A DNA stretch of 38,001 nt from Acidobacteriota bacterium (GTDB lineage Bacteria > Acidobacteriota > UBA6911), in the NCBI GenBank assembly GCA_016934555.1, contig JAFGSS010000080.1, positions 1 through 38,001 on the forward strand, given 5' to 3'. This document shows positions 16,220 through 25,040 of the stretch, one piece after another. Every line of letters starts with the position of its first letter. Within the stretch, counting starts at the first letter, position 1. A program made the position numbers and the translations under genes. The notes beneath the pieces are model-generated. The model made no database searches. It was not told the DNA's origin and worked only from the letters and a program-made list of their open reading frames with translations.

Positions 16220-17260
16220 ATGAATGAGGAAATCACCTTTGTGACGGGCGCAACCGGCTTCATCGGAAGCCATGTCGTGCGCATGCTTCTGCTCCGGGGG
16301 GACCGGGTGAGGGTCCTGGCGCGCAACTCCAGCCCCAAGTCGAACATCGAGGCGTTCGGATGCGAAATCGTCATCGGCGACCTGAAGGATTCCATGTCGC
16401 TGCTGCGGTGCGTCCGGGGCTGCAGCCGCGTCTACCATGTCGCCGCCGATTACCGCCTGTGGGCCCGCAACCCCCAGGAAATCTACGACAACAACGTGGG
16501 GGGCACGCGCAATCTCCTGTCGGCCTGCTGTGAAGCCGGGGTGGAGAAGGTGGTTTACACCAGTTCGGTGGGAACGATCGGCATGCGCAAGGACGACATC
16601 CCCGCCGACGAGAACACCCCGGTCAAGCTCGACGACATGATCGGCCACTACAAGCGTTCCAAGTTCATGGCCGAGCAGGTGGCCCAGGAATTCGCCACCT
16701 CCGGGCTCCCGGTCGTGATCGTCAATCCGACCACCCCCATCGGCGCGGGGGACATCAAGCCGACGCCGACCGGGAAAATCATCCTGGATTTTCTCAGGGG
16801 AAGGCTCCCCGCCTACGTGGAAACGGGGCTGAACCTGGTGGCTGTCGAAGATGTGGCCGAGGGACATCTCCTGGCCGAGACCCGCGGCCAGGTCGGGGAG
16901 CGCTACATCCTGGGAGGCGAAAACTGGAGCCTGGAGGAAATCCTCGACGCCCTGGCCGCGATCTGCGGGAGGCGGGCCCCCCGATTCCGGATCCCGTGGA
17001 CCGTCGCCCTCATGGCCGGAACCCTGGACAATTTCGTCTCCGGGACCCTTCTGCGTCGGGAACCTTCGATCCCGCTCGAGGGGGTGCGGATGGCCCGTTA
17101 CAAAATGTACATCAGCTGCGAAAAGGCGCGCAAGGAGCTGGGCTACAGCCCGCGGCCGGCAGAGAGCGCCCTCCGCGAAGCCGTCGACTATTTCCGCTAC
17201 GACTGGCAGCCGGACTCCGGCCAGGGTGGCGCGTCGAAACTGGGGTCCGATACCATTTGA
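16220..17260 (+). CDS. hpnA: Hopanoid-associated sugar epimerase-like dehydratase HpnA
   Basis: A 346-residue extended short-chain dehydrogenase. The NAD-binding motif TGATGFIGSH is at residues 9-18, and the catalytic YKRSK (YxxxK) follows TSSVGT. This family (NAD-dependent epimerase/dehydratase) sits in hopanoid gene clusters and is thought to act on a sugar or side-chain moiety; its reaction is not firmly established. ATG 16220 is chosen over an upstream TTG because it matches the family N-terminus. It is followed at once by two medium-chain dehydrogenases and an HpnD-like synthase. Confidence 0.88.
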   Translation: MNEEITFVTGATGFIGSHVVRMLLLRGDRVRVLARNSSPKSNIEAFGCEIVIGDLKDSMSLLRCVRGCSRVYHVAADYRLWARNPQEIYDNNVGGTRNLLSACCEAGVEKVVYTSSVGTIGMRKDDIPADENTPVKLDDMIGHYKRSKFMAEQVAQEFATSGLPVVIVNPTTPIGAGDIKPTPTGKIILDFLRGRLPAYVETGLNLVAVEDVAEGHLLAETRGQVGERYILGGENWSLEEILDALAAICGRRAPRFRIPWTVALMAGTLDNFVSGTLLRREPSIPLEGVRMARYKMYISCEKARKELGYSPRPAESALREAVDYFRYDWQPDSGQGGASKLGSDTI

Positions 17261-17262
17261 CG

Positions 17263-17287
17263 CCCGGGTCCGCCATGGCGGGCCGGG
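17263..17287. terminator. Stem-loop after hpnA
   Basis: A palindrome CCGCCATGGCGG (17270-17281) is flanked by pairing CCCGG/CCGGG. It lies just after the hpnA stop, without a U-tract. It may attenuate transcription into the dehydrogenases or stabilise the upstream mRNA. Confidence 0.4.
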
Positions 17288-17313
17288 ACAGCAGAGGCAT
17301 ACGACAGAAGGCG

Positions 17314-18399
17314 ATGAAGTCCCAAAACCGGCAGTTTCCAAGCAACGGCCAGGAGATGCGGGCCGCCGTTTACCGCGGTCCCGGGGAAATCTCCGTGGAA
17401 AAGGTTCCGGTCCCCGACATCCTGGACGGAGAGATCCTGGTGCAGGTGCGGGCCTGCGGCGTCTGCGGCACGGATCTGAAAAAGATTGCCTACGGGCTGG
17501 TGCCCCCGCCGCGCATATTCGGACATGAAGTCGCCGGCGTCGTGGCCCGGGTCGGTTCGGCCGTGACCGGGTTTGAAGTCGGGGACCGGGTGGCCACCCA
17601 CCACCATATTCCCTGCGGGAACTGTTTTTTCTGCGAGAAGAAGCTCTTTTCCCAATGCGAGTTTTACCGGCGCACCGGCACCACCGCCGGCTTCGAACCC
17701 GCGGGGGGAGGATTCGCCGAGTATGTCCGGGTCATGGACTGGATCGTGGCCGGGGGCACCGTGCGGATCCCCGATTCCGTCAGTTTCGACGAGGCCAGCT
17801 TCCTCGAGCCCCTCAACACCTGCCTGAAGGCGCTGGAAACGGCGTGCGTCGAGCCGGGTGAGGTGGTGGTGGTCTACGGACAGGGGCCGGTAGGCCTCCT
17901 CCTGATGCAGGCCGCCCGCGCGCAAGGGGCCCGCGTGGTGGGGCTGGATTTTCTGGAGCCCCGGCTGGAGATTGCGCGGGAACTGGGGGCGGAGGCCGCC
18001 CTCGATCCCGCCGGAGACGACGTCGACCGGACGATCGCCCTCATGACGGACGGCAGGGGGGCCGACCTGGCCATCGTAGCCGCAGCCAGCCCGGAAGCCG
18101 TCGCGGATGCCCAGCGCATCGTCCGCAGGGGGGGGCGCGTCCTTCTTTTCGCGCAGACCGTGCCCGGCGAAAAGATACCGGTCGACGCCTCGAGCATCTG
18201 TATGGAGGAGAAGAGACTCATCGGCAGCTATAGCGCTTCGGTGGAGCTCCAGGGGAAAGCGGCACAGATGATTTTTGAACGAACCATCGACGTGGCCCGA
18301 CTGATCAGCCACCGATTCCCCCTGGAGCTTCTCCAGGAGGGAATACGGCTTGCATCACACCCCTCTGCCCATTCGCTAAAGGTCGTGATACAACCATGA
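17314..18399 (+). CDS. Zinc-dependent medium-chain dehydrogenase (first of a pair)
   Basis: A protein of about 361 residues from the alcohol/sorbitol dehydrogenase superfamily. Catalytic zinc ligands are in CGVCGTD and FGHEVAG. The structural-zinc set is complete (CGNCFFCEKKLFSQC), and the nucleotide site is GQGPVGLLLMQ. It should oxidise or reduce an alcohol/polyol carbon with NAD(P). Its substrate is unknown, but its place between hpnA and an hpnD-type gene suggests a hopanoid side chain or a sugar derived from it. Start choice is uncertain: ATG 17314 has AGAAGG nearby, while ATG 17356 fits the family N-terminus (MRAAVYRG) but its purine-rich site is too close. It overlaps the next gene by 4 nt. 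Confidence 0.85.
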   Translation: MKSQNRQFPSNGQEMRAAVYRGPGEISVEKVPVPDILDGEILVQVRACGVCGTDLKKIAYGLVPPPRIFGHEVAGVVARVGSAVTGFEVGDRVATHHHIPCGNCFFCEKKLFSQCEFYRRTGTTAGFEPAGGGFAEYVRVMDWIVAGGTVRIPDSVSFDEASFLEPLNTCLKALETACVEPGEVVVVYGQGPVGLLLMQAARAQGARVVGLDFLEPRLEIARELGAEAALDPAGDDVDRTIALMTDGRGADLAIVAAASPEAVADAQRIVRRGGRVLLFAQTVPGEKIPVDASSICMEEKRLIGSYSASVELQGKAAQMIFERTIDVARLISHRFPLELLQEGIRLASHPSAHSLKVVIQP

Positions 18400-19457
18400 G
18401 AGAATTGATGAAGGTAAGCAGGGAGAAAATGACCGCCGCCGTGCTCTACGGGAAGCGGGATGTGCGCATCGAGCAGATCCCCATCCCCCGCATCGGGAAG
18501 GGCGAAGTCCTGGTCCGGATCAAGGCCGCGCTGACCTGCGGAACGGACCTGAAGGTCTACCGCCAGGGGTTCCACGCGCGCATGATCGTCCCCCCCGCCG
18601 TTTTCGGCCACGAGCTCGCGGGTGTCGTCGAGGAAGTGGGAGAGGGGGTCGAGAGCTTCTCCGCCGGGATGCGCGTGGTCAGCGCCAATTCCGGCCCGTG
18701 CAACGAATGCTTCTTCTGCCAGAAGCACCTGGCGAACCTCTGCGAGAACCTCCAGTTCATCAACGGCGCCTACGCCGAATTCATCAAGATCCCCGAATCG
18801 ATCGTGCGCCAGAACCTCCTGATCCTCCCCGACAGCGTCAGTTTCCAGGAAGCGGCGCTGGTGGAACCACTGGCCTGCGTCATCAGGGCGGCCGAGGAGA
18901 CCGGCATCGAGGAAGGGGACACCGTCGTCGTCATCGGCGTGGGCCCGATCGGGCTGATGTTCGTCCAGGTCCTGAAATCGATGGGCGCGCGCGTCGTCGC
19001 CCTGGGAAACCGCAAGACCCAGCTGGCCATGGCCAGAGCCATGGGGGCCGACCACATCGTGGACTCCACCCACTCGAACGTGGTGGAACAGGTGCGCAGG
19101 ATCACCTCCGGCCAGCGCGGGGCCGATGTCGTCATCGAGGCGGTGGGAATCAAGGAAACCTGGCAGCAGGCGATGGGCATGGTCCGCCGCGGGGGCACCA
19201 TCAACCTGTTCGGCGGCTGCCCCTCGGGCACGCACATCCCGCTCGACAGCACCCTGATCCACTATTCCGAGATCACCATCAAGGCCAACTTTCACCACAC
19301 GCCGCGGCACATCCGCGAAGCCCTGGAAGCCATCCACCGGGGGAAGGTGAACGCCCGCAGCCTGATCACGGGCGAGGAGCAGCTGGCCGCCCTCGGCAGC
19401 GTCCTGGAACGGCTCCTGAACCGGAACGGGGATCTCAAAATAGCCATCATCCCCTGA
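18396..19457 (+). CDS. Zinc-dependent medium-chain dehydrogenase (second of a pair)
   Basis: A 353-residue paralogue of the preceding enzyme. Catalytic zinc ligands are in LTCGTDLK and FGHELAG, the structural-zinc cysteines in CNECFFCQKHLANLC, and the nucleotide motif is GVGPIGLMFVQ. The ATGA overlap with the first dehydrogenase implies translational coupling, perhaps to form a two-step or heteromeric unit. The first eleven residues may not be translated, because an ATG at 18429 (MTAAVLYG) fits the family start and has AGGGAG just upstream. The substrate is unknown. Confidence 0.85.
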   Translation: MRELMKVSREKMTAAVLYGKRDVRIEQIPIPRIGKGEVLVRIKAALTCGTDLKVYRQGFHARMIVPPAVFGHELAGVVEEVGEGVESFSAGMRVVSANSGPCNECFFCQKHLANLCENLQFINGAYAEFIKIPESIVRQNLLILPDSVSFQEAALVEPLACVIRAAEETGIEEGDTVVVIGVGPIGLMFVQVLKSMGARVVALGNRKTQLAMARAMGADHIVDSTHSNVVEQVRRITSGQRGADVVIEAVGIKETWQQAMGMVRRGGTINLFGGCPSGTHIPLDSTLIHYSEITIKANFHHTPRHIREALEAIHRGKVNARSLITGEEQLAALGSVLERLLNRNGDLKIAIIP

Positions 19458-19472
19458 GCGGTCCCCGACCGC
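19458..19472. terminator. Short stem-loop after the second dehydrogenase
   Basis: GCGGTC-CCC-GACCGC begins right after the stop codon (TGA 19455-19457). No U-tract follows, and the next gene starts 26 nt later. Confidence 0.35.
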
Positions 19473-19497
19473 GGGCCCGGGATCCCCGGAGAAGCGC

Positions 19498-20382
19498 ATG
19501 ACACCGGAATTGAGGGAATCGTACCGGGCCGCGGAAGCCATCGCCCGCAGCCGAAGCAATTTCTACTACTCCTTCATCGTCCTCCCCGCGGAGAAAAGGC
19601 TCGCCTTCTGCGCGGTCTACGCCTTCATGCGCCACTGCGACGACATCTCCGACGAGGAGGGCGCGAACGGGGACAAGCGGGAGCGGCTGCGCCGGTGGCG
19701 GCGGCAGCTGGAGGCCGCCTGCCCGGGGGGCGACTCGGCCGGCCCCATCCTCCCCGCCTTTCACGACACGCTCCGGAAGTTTTCCATCCCGGTGCAGTAT
19801 TTCCACTGGATCATCGACGGCGAGGAGATGGACCTGGAGATCAGCCGGTACGACACCTTCGAGGAGCTCTACCGGTACTGTTTCCGGGTGGCCTCCGCCG
19901 TCGGCCTGGTCTGCCTCCGCATCTTCGGGTCGAGCGGGGAACGGGCCGAGAAACTCGCCGAACATTGCGGCATCGCATTCCAGCTGACCAATATCCTGAG
20001 GGACGTCAGGGAGGACGCCGAACGGGGACGCATCTACCTGCCGATCGAGGATCTCCGGCGTTTCGGATACGCCCCCGAGGAGCTTGCGGCCGGGGTCCTG
20101 GACGACCGGTTCCGCGCGCTGATGCGGCACGAAACCGAGCGGGCCCGGGAATTTTACCGGCATGCGCGGGAACTGATCCCGCTGGTCGATGTCTCCAGCC
20201 GGCCCGCCCTGTGGGCGATGATCGAAATCTACGAGCGGATCCTCGACCGGATAGCCGGGCGGCGGTTCGACGTCTTCGGGGAGCGCGTACGCCTCTCCCC
20301 GCGGGAAAAGACCGCCGTCGCCCTGAAGGCGATCGCCATGCGCGCGGCGAACCGGGTGGGGCTCGCCCTGCCGCGCGCTTGA
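19498..20382 (+). CDS. hpnD: Squalene/phytoene synthase family, presqualene diphosphate synthase type
   Basis: A 294-residue all-helical prenyl synthase that condenses two farnesyl (or geranylgeranyl) diphosphates head to head. The first aspartate motif is DDISDEE near residue 48, and the second is NILRDVREDAERGRIYLP near residue 165. The N-terminus with FYYSFIVLP and YAFMRHCDD resembles HpnD (presqualene diphosphate synthase). HpnC or a phytoene synthase cannot be excluded without a tree. GGAG lies 7 nt before the ATG. No hpnC, hpnE or squalene-hopene cyclase is in the window. Confidence 0.82.
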   Translation: MTPELRESYRAAEAIARSRSNFYYSFIVLPAEKRLAFCAVYAFMRHCDDISDEEGANGDKRERLRRWRRQLEAACPGGDSAGPILPAFHDTLRKFSIPVQYFHWIIDGEEMDLEISRYDTFEELYRYCFRVASAVGLVCLRIFGSSGERAEKLAEHCGIAFQLTNILRDVREDAERGRIYLPIEDLRRFGYAPEELAAGVLDDRFRALMRHETERAREFYRHARELIPLVDVSSRPALWAMIEIYERILDRIAGRRFDVFGERVRLSPREKTAVALKAIAMRAANRVGLALPRA

Positions 20383-20548
20383 TTTCCGCGGCGCCCAAGA
20401 AGGTCTTGTCCCGTCCGGTGCGTTATGCGAAAATGCGGGTCTTTTGAATAGCTTGGGGTTTCAACAATCACGCGGGCCCCGACGGCGCCCGGCGGGCCCT
20501 CCTCCGGATTCAGGTTAGCGCGGGGCCCAAGGATTCCTGGGATACACC

Positions 20549-21922
20549 ATGATAGTCTGCAAATTCGGCGGCACTTCAGTTCAGGACGCGGAGGCGCTTC
20601 TGCGCCTGGCCGGCATCATCCGGGCCCGGCGGGACCGGCAGCCCATCGTGGTTTCCTCGGCAATGGGAAAGACCACCAACCAGCTGCTCGAAGTCGCCCA
20701 AACAGCCGCGCGGGGCAGGAAAACGGACGCGCTGGACCTGTTGGCGAAAATCCGGGACCGCCACCTCAGGGAGGCCCAGAAGCTCGGCATCGCCGTCGCG
20801 GAGGACCGGGTTTGGGAAACGATCCAGGCCTACTTCAAGGAGATGAGAGACCTGGTCCGGGGCCTGGCGGCGCTGGGGGAGCTGACCCCGCGGGTCACCG
20901 ACACCATGGCCAGCTACGGGGAACGGCTGTCCACCCTCATCATCGCCCGGCTGCTCGAAGACCAGGGGCTGCCGGCCGAACTGATGGACGCCCGGGAATG
21001 CATCATCACCGACGACCATTTCACCCGGGCGGCCCCCCTGTTCGACCTGACCGACGCCGCCATCGTGGAGCGCTTCCACCCGGTGCTCCGGAGCGGCAGG
21101 ATCCCCGTCTTCCAGGGATTCATCGGGCGCACGCGCGAGGGGCTCACCACCACCATAGGGCGCGGCGGATCCGACTTCACGGCCGCCATCGTGGGAGCGG
21201 CGCTCGACGCCGAGGACATCCAGATCTGGACCGACGTGGACGGCATCATGACCACCGACCCGCGCATGGTCGAACACGCCCGCCGGATCAGGGTCATCTC
21301 GTTCGACGAGGCGGCGGAACTCGCCTATTTCGGCGCCAAGGTGCTGCACCCGGCCACCATCATTCCCGCCGTCCGCAAGAAAATACCGGTTCACGTGCTC
21401 AACAGCTCCAAGCCGGACCATGAAGGCACCCTGATCACCGACGAGGCGCCCTGCTGCGACAACCCGGTCAAGGCCATCGCCTACAAGAGCGGGATCACCG
21501 TCGTCAACGTCACCTCGACCCGCATGCTGATGGCGTACGGTTTCCTGAAGAAGATCTTTGAAATCTTCGAACAGCACAGGGTGCCGGTGGACGTGGTGGC
21601 GACCAGCGAGGTGTCCGTGTCGCTGACCGTCGACGAGACCTCGAACCTGTGGGACATCGTGACGGACCTCAAACGGATCGGCGAAGTCAACATCGAGGGC
21701 TCCAAGTCGATCGTCTGCTGCGTCGGGGACAACGTGAGAAACATCCCCGGCCTCCCCCACATCGCCTTCAGCGCGCTGCGCGACATCCGGATCCAGATGA
21801 TTTCCCAGGGGGCCTCGGCCATCAACATCACCTTCGTCATCGACGACGACCGGCTCCCGGAGGCGGTGCGCGGACTGCACGACGCCTTCTTCCAGAAGGT
21901 CGACCCACGGATATTCGAGTGA
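20549..21922 (+). CDS. lysC: Aspartate kinase (monofunctional, ACT-regulated)
   Basis: A 457-residue enzyme that phosphorylates aspartate, the first step to lysine, threonine and methionine. The N-terminus KFGGTSV and the segments TTIGRGGSDFTAA and WTDVDGIMTTDPR are the kinase signatures. Two ACT domains follow (about 305-450) for feedback control, with VPVDVVATSEVSVS resembling the lysine-sensitive E. coli LysC type (449 residues). The 166-nt leader shows no lysine riboswitch that I recognise. It is followed by dapB and dapA in the same direction. Confidence 0.96.
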   Translation: MIVCKFGGTSVQDAEALLRLAGIIRARRDRQPIVVSSAMGKTTNQLLEVAQTAARGRKTDALDLLAKIRDRHLREAQKLGIAVAEDRVWETIQAYFKEMRDLVRGLAALGELTPRVTDTMASYGERLSTLIIARLLEDQGLPAELMDARECIITDDHFTRAAPLFDLTDAAIVERFHPVLRSGRIPVFQGFIGRTREGLTTTIGRGGSDFTAAIVGAALDAEDIQIWTDVDGIMTTDPRMVEHARRIRVISFDEAAELAYFGAKVLHPATIIPAVRKKIPVHVLNSSKPDHEGTLITDEAPCCDNPVKAIAYKSGITVVNVTSTRMLMAYGFLKKIFEIFEQHRVPVDVVATSEVSVSLTVDETSNLWDIVTDLKRIGEVNIEGSKSIVCCVGDNVRNIPGLPHIAFSALRDIRIQMISQGASAINITFVIDDDRLPEAVRGLHDAFFQKVDPRIFE

Positions 21923-21941
21923 CGGGCCGGCCCGCCGGCGG
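21923..21941. other. Overlapping GC palindromes between lysC and dapB
   Basis: CGGGCCGGCCCG (21923-21934) and CCGCCGGCGG (21932-21941) directly follow the lysC stop and precede the dapB ribosome-binding site GAGGAGG. They may form alternative stems affecting dapB expression. Confidence 0.3.
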
Positions 21942-21959
21942 CCCGAGGAGGGCCTCGAG

Positions 21960-22664
21960 ATGAGAATCGCATTGCTCGGCTACGGCAAAATGGGGAAGAT
22001 GGTGGAAGCGATCGCCGTCCGGGAGGGATGCACGGTGGGCCCGCGGCTGGACATCGGGGACAACCCCGGGGGTCGAGGCATCACCCGCGATTCCATGAAA
22101 GGGGTGGACGTCGCCGTCGAATTCAGCCAGCCCGAAGCCGTGATGGCCAACATCGAGGCAGCCGCCCGCGCGGGAGTTGCCATCGTGGTGGGCACCACCG
22201 GGTGGACGGCCGGTCGCGAGCGGGTGGAGCGCATCGTCGCGGATTCGGGAATCGGGCTGGTATACGGCGCCAACTTCTCGGTCGGCATGAACCTGTTCTT
22301 TGAAATCGTCGCCCACGCGTCGCGCCTGGTCGGGGCGATCCCCCGGTACGACCCCTTCATGCGGGAGGAGCACCACCGGGAGAAGAAGGACGCGCCCTCG
22401 GGAACCGCCCTGGACCTTCTGGAGCTGATGCGGCCCCACCTGGGAGACCCGGATCTCGCCATCGCCAGCATCCGCGCGGGCTCCATCCCGGGCACGCACG
22501 TGGTCGGGTTCGACAGCGAAGCGGACACCCTCCTGCTGGAGCATCGCGCGCGCAGCCGCCAGGGTTTTGCCGAAGGGGCTTTTCTGGCCGCGCGCTGGAT
22601 CGCGGGGAAAAAGGGAATGTACGATTTTCGCCGGGTCTTTCGTGAAATCGTGGGACTGCCCTAG
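21960..22664 (+). CDS. dapB: 4-hydroxy-tetrahydrodipicolinate reductase
   Basis: A 234-residue NAD(P)H-dependent reductase of lysine/diaminopimelate synthesis, shorter than the E. coli enzyme (273) because the N-terminal Rossmann domain is compact. The dinucleotide motif GYGKMGKM, then GTTGW, ANFSVGMN and the catalytic segment EEHHREKKDAPSGTA are all present. A GAGGAGG site lies 8 nt before the ATG. It lies 38 nt after lysC and 42 nt before dapA. Confidence 0.96.
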   Translation: MRIALLGYGKMGKMVEAIAVREGCTVGPRLDIGDNPGGRGITRDSMKGVDVAVEFSQPEAVMANIEAAARAGVAIVVGTTGWTAGRERVERIVADSGIGLVYGANFSVGMNLFFEIVAHASRLVGAIPRYDPFMREEHHREKKDAPSGTALDLLELMRPHLGDPDLAIASIRAGSIPGTHVVGFDSEADTLLLEHRARSRQGFAEGAFLAARWIAGKKGMYDFRRVFREIVGLP

Positions 22665-22705
22665 GCGCTCGACCACCGCGGTCCCCAATCGGAGAGGAAC
22701 CTATC

Positions 22706-23602
22706 ATGGCCGATCTTACAGCACTCGAGGGCTGCGGCACCGCCCTGGTCACGCCGTTTTCGTCCGACGGCCGCGTGGACGAACACGCCCTGGCGGCGCT
22801 GGTCGACTGGCAGATCCGGGAGGGCGTTCACTTTCTCGTGCCCTGCGGCACGACGGGCGAAAGCCCGACTCTCGGGCATGACGAACACCTCGCGGTCGTG
22901 GAGACGACGGTGCGTGCGGCGGGCGGGCGCGTGCCCGTCGTGGCCGGGGCCGGCGGCAACGACACCGCGAAAGTGATCGCGATGGCGGTGGAACTGGAAC
23001 GGATAGGGGCCGACGCCCTCCTGTCGGTCTCCCCCTACTACAACAAGCCGACCCAGGAGGGCATCTATCGGCACTACCGGGCGCTGGCCGAATCGACCGG
23101 TCTTCCCGTGATCGTCTATAACGTGCCCGGTCGCACCGGGTCGAACATCCTGCCCGACACCCTGATGAGGCTGGCGGAGATTCCCAATATCGCCGGGGTC
23201 AAGGAAGCGAGCGGGGACATGTCCCAGATCGGCGAAATCTGCACGAGGGCGCCCGAGGGTTTCCGCATCCTTTCGGGCGACGATTCCATGACCCTCCCCC
23301 TCATCGCCTCCGGAGGGCACGGCATCATCTCCGTGGCGTCCAACGAGGTGCCCGCCATGATGTCGCGGCTGGCCAGGGCGTGCCTCGATGGGGACTGGGA
23401 ACAGGCACGGCGGCACAACCGCACCCTCTACCCGCTGATGAAGATCAATTTCGTCGAATCGAACCCGATCCCGGTCAAGGCCGCCCTCGCCATGATGGGA
23501 AAAATAGAAGAGGTCTACCGGCTCCCCCTGTGCCCGATTTCGGAGGGCGCCCGCGCGCGGCTCTCCGCGGTTCTCGAGTCTCTGGGGCTGCTCCGGGGGT
23601 GA
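22706..23602 (+). CDS. dapA: 4-hydroxy-tetrahydrodipicolinate synthase
   Basis: A 298-residue TIM-barrel Schiff-base aldolase condensing pyruvate with aspartate semialdehyde. The motifs CGTTGESPTL, SPYYNKPTQEG, YNVPGRTG and the Schiff-base lysine in GVKEASGD are intact. GGAGAGGA precedes the ATG by 7 nt. With lysC, dapB and asd (33 kb) the window holds the complete route from aspartate to tetrahydrodipicolinate. A strong stem-loop follows the stop. Confidence 0.97.
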   Translation: MADLTALEGCGTALVTPFSSDGRVDEHALAALVDWQIREGVHFLVPCGTTGESPTLGHDEHLAVVETTVRAAGGRVPVVAGAGGNDTAKVIAMAVELERIGADALLSVSPYYNKPTQEGIYRHYRALAESTGLPVIVYNVPGRTGSNILPDTLMRLAEIPNIAGVKEASGDMSQIGEICTRAPEGFRILSGDDSMTLPLIASGGHGIISVASNEVPAMMSRLARACLDGDWEQARRHNRTLYPLMKINFVESNPIPVKAALAMMGKIEEVYRLPLCPISEGARARLSAVLESLGLLRG

Positions 23603-23632
23603 CGGGTCACGCCCCGCGGGCCGTGACCCGTC
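23601..23632. terminator. Strong stem-loop after dapA
   Basis: GACGGGTCACG (23601-23611) and CGTGACCCGTC (23622-23632) are perfectly complementary over 11 bp, with further CCC/GGG pairing inside. It overlaps the dapA stop codon and lacks a U-tract. It is likely the end of the lysC-dapB-dapA transcript or an mRNA-stabilising element. Confidence 0.6.
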
Positions 23633-23670
23633 GGGCACGGCCGCATGAACACCTACACTTGAGAGGATTT

Positions 23671-24972
23671 ATGGCTCTGGTTTACCCGTTCCGCGCATAC
23701 CGTTACAACAGGAGGGTGGTGGGAGATCTCGACCGGGTGGTCGCCCAGCCCTACGACAAAACCACGCCCGTGATGCAGGACCGGTACTACCAGGACTCCC
23801 CCTACAATGTCGTCCGCATCACGCTGAACCTCGAGAAAAAGAGCGACCCCGAAACCCGCTACCCGGACGCCGGCGCCACCTTTCGCCGGTGGATCGAGGA
23901 GGGGGTGCTCGTCGAGGACGAACGGCCGGCATTCTACCCCTATTACCAGGAGTACACCGTCGACGGCCAGCCGCGGCTGCAGCGCGGATTCATCGCGCTG
24001 CTGGACCTCGGACGGTCGCAATCGGCCATCATCCCCCACGAGCACACCCTGGCGGCGCCGAAACAGGACCGCCTCAACCTGATGCGCAGCCTGGAGGGGA
24101 ACGAGGACCTCATCTACATGCTCTATGCCGACGAGGCCCGCACGGTGGACCGGATCCTGGACGCCGCCGTCTCCGGCCGGAGGCCCGAGATCGAAGTCAC
24201 CGACGAATACGGCGCCGTCCATCGCCTGTGGGCCATCACCGAGCCGCAGGCGCTCGATGAGATCCGGGAGTCGATGAGGGCCCGGGATCTTTTCATCGCC
24301 GACGGCCACCACCGCTTCGAGACCTCGATCAATTACATGGAGGAGTGCGCGCGGAAACTCTGGCGGCCCGAGGGGACGGAATCCTTCGACAAGCGCATGG
24401 TCACCTGCTTCAACAGCGCCTCGGGGGTGACGATCCTGGCCACCCACCGGCTGCTGCGCGACCTTCCCGGGTTCGACGCCCCTTCCCTCCTGGAAAACCT
24501 CGGGGAGCATTTCGAGCCGGAACGGGCGGCCTCGGCCGCGGAGTTGTGGGAGAAGATGAAGGCGGGGCAAAGCGGCCATGTCTTCGGCTTTTACGCCGGA
24601 AGCGCGCTGGGGTTCCACCTGCTGCGGATGAAACCCTCCGCCATGGAGGCCGAGGCGGTGCGTCGGCAGCCGGAGGCCTTCCGGGAACTGGACGTCAGCA
24701 TCCTCCACTCCCTGATCCTCGAACAGCACCTGGGAATCGACCAGCAGAAGCTGGCGGCGCAGTCGCACATCGATTACGAGCGCGGCCGCGAGGAGAGCGT
24801 CCGCAAGATCGACGGGGGAGAGTACCAGGCGGCCTTTTTCCTGAACCCGACCCCGGCCGCCGCCCTGCACCGCATCGCCTCCCTGGGCGGGCGCATGCCG
24901 CAGAAATCGACCGATTTCTATCCCAAGCTCCTGACGGGGCTGCTCTTCATGAAGATGAAGATCGGCAAATGA
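23671..24972 (+). CDS. DUF1015 family protein
   Basis: A 433-residue protein of the DUF1015 family, recognised by the N-terminal VAQPYDKTTP and the highly conserved IADGHHRFETS near residue 208. The family is cytoplasmic and widespread in bacteria, often near amino-acid (serine) genes. Its biochemical function is not established, although the His-rich motif suggests a phosphate- or metal-dependent enzyme. The open frame extends upstream into dapA, but ATG 23671, with GAGAGG upstream and the family's MxxVxPFRAxR start, is clearly right. Confidence 0.85.
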   Translation: MALVYPFRAYRYNRRVVGDLDRVVAQPYDKTTPVMQDRYYQDSPYNVVRITLNLEKKSDPETRYPDAGATFRRWIEEGVLVEDERPAFYPYYQEYTVDGQPRLQRGFIALLDLGRSQSAIIPHEHTLAAPKQDRLNLMRSLEGNEDLIYMLYADEARTVDRILDAAVSGRRPEIEVTDEYGAVHRLWAITEPQALDEIRESMRARDLFIADGHHRFETSINYMEECARKLWRPEGTESFDKRMVTCFNSASGVTILATHRLLRDLPGFDAPSLLENLGEHFEPERAASAAELWEKMKAGQSGHVFGFYAGSALGFHLLRMKPSAMEAEAVRRQPEAFRELDVSILHSLILEQHLGIDQQKLAAQSHIDYERGREESVRKIDGGEYQAAFFLNPTPAAALHRIASLGGRMPQKSTDFYPKLLTGLLFMKMKIGK

Positions 24973-25040
24973 CCGGGCGGCCGACCCCGCCCGATGACGC
25001 GCGGGATCGGCCGCCGACAGAGTAAGGGGGCGCACGCGGG

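Noticed and set aside
20383-20548. Possible lysine riboswitch before lysC
   Set aside because: The 166-nt leader lacks the conserved core I would expect and shows only scattered GC stems; a covariance search would be needed to revive it.
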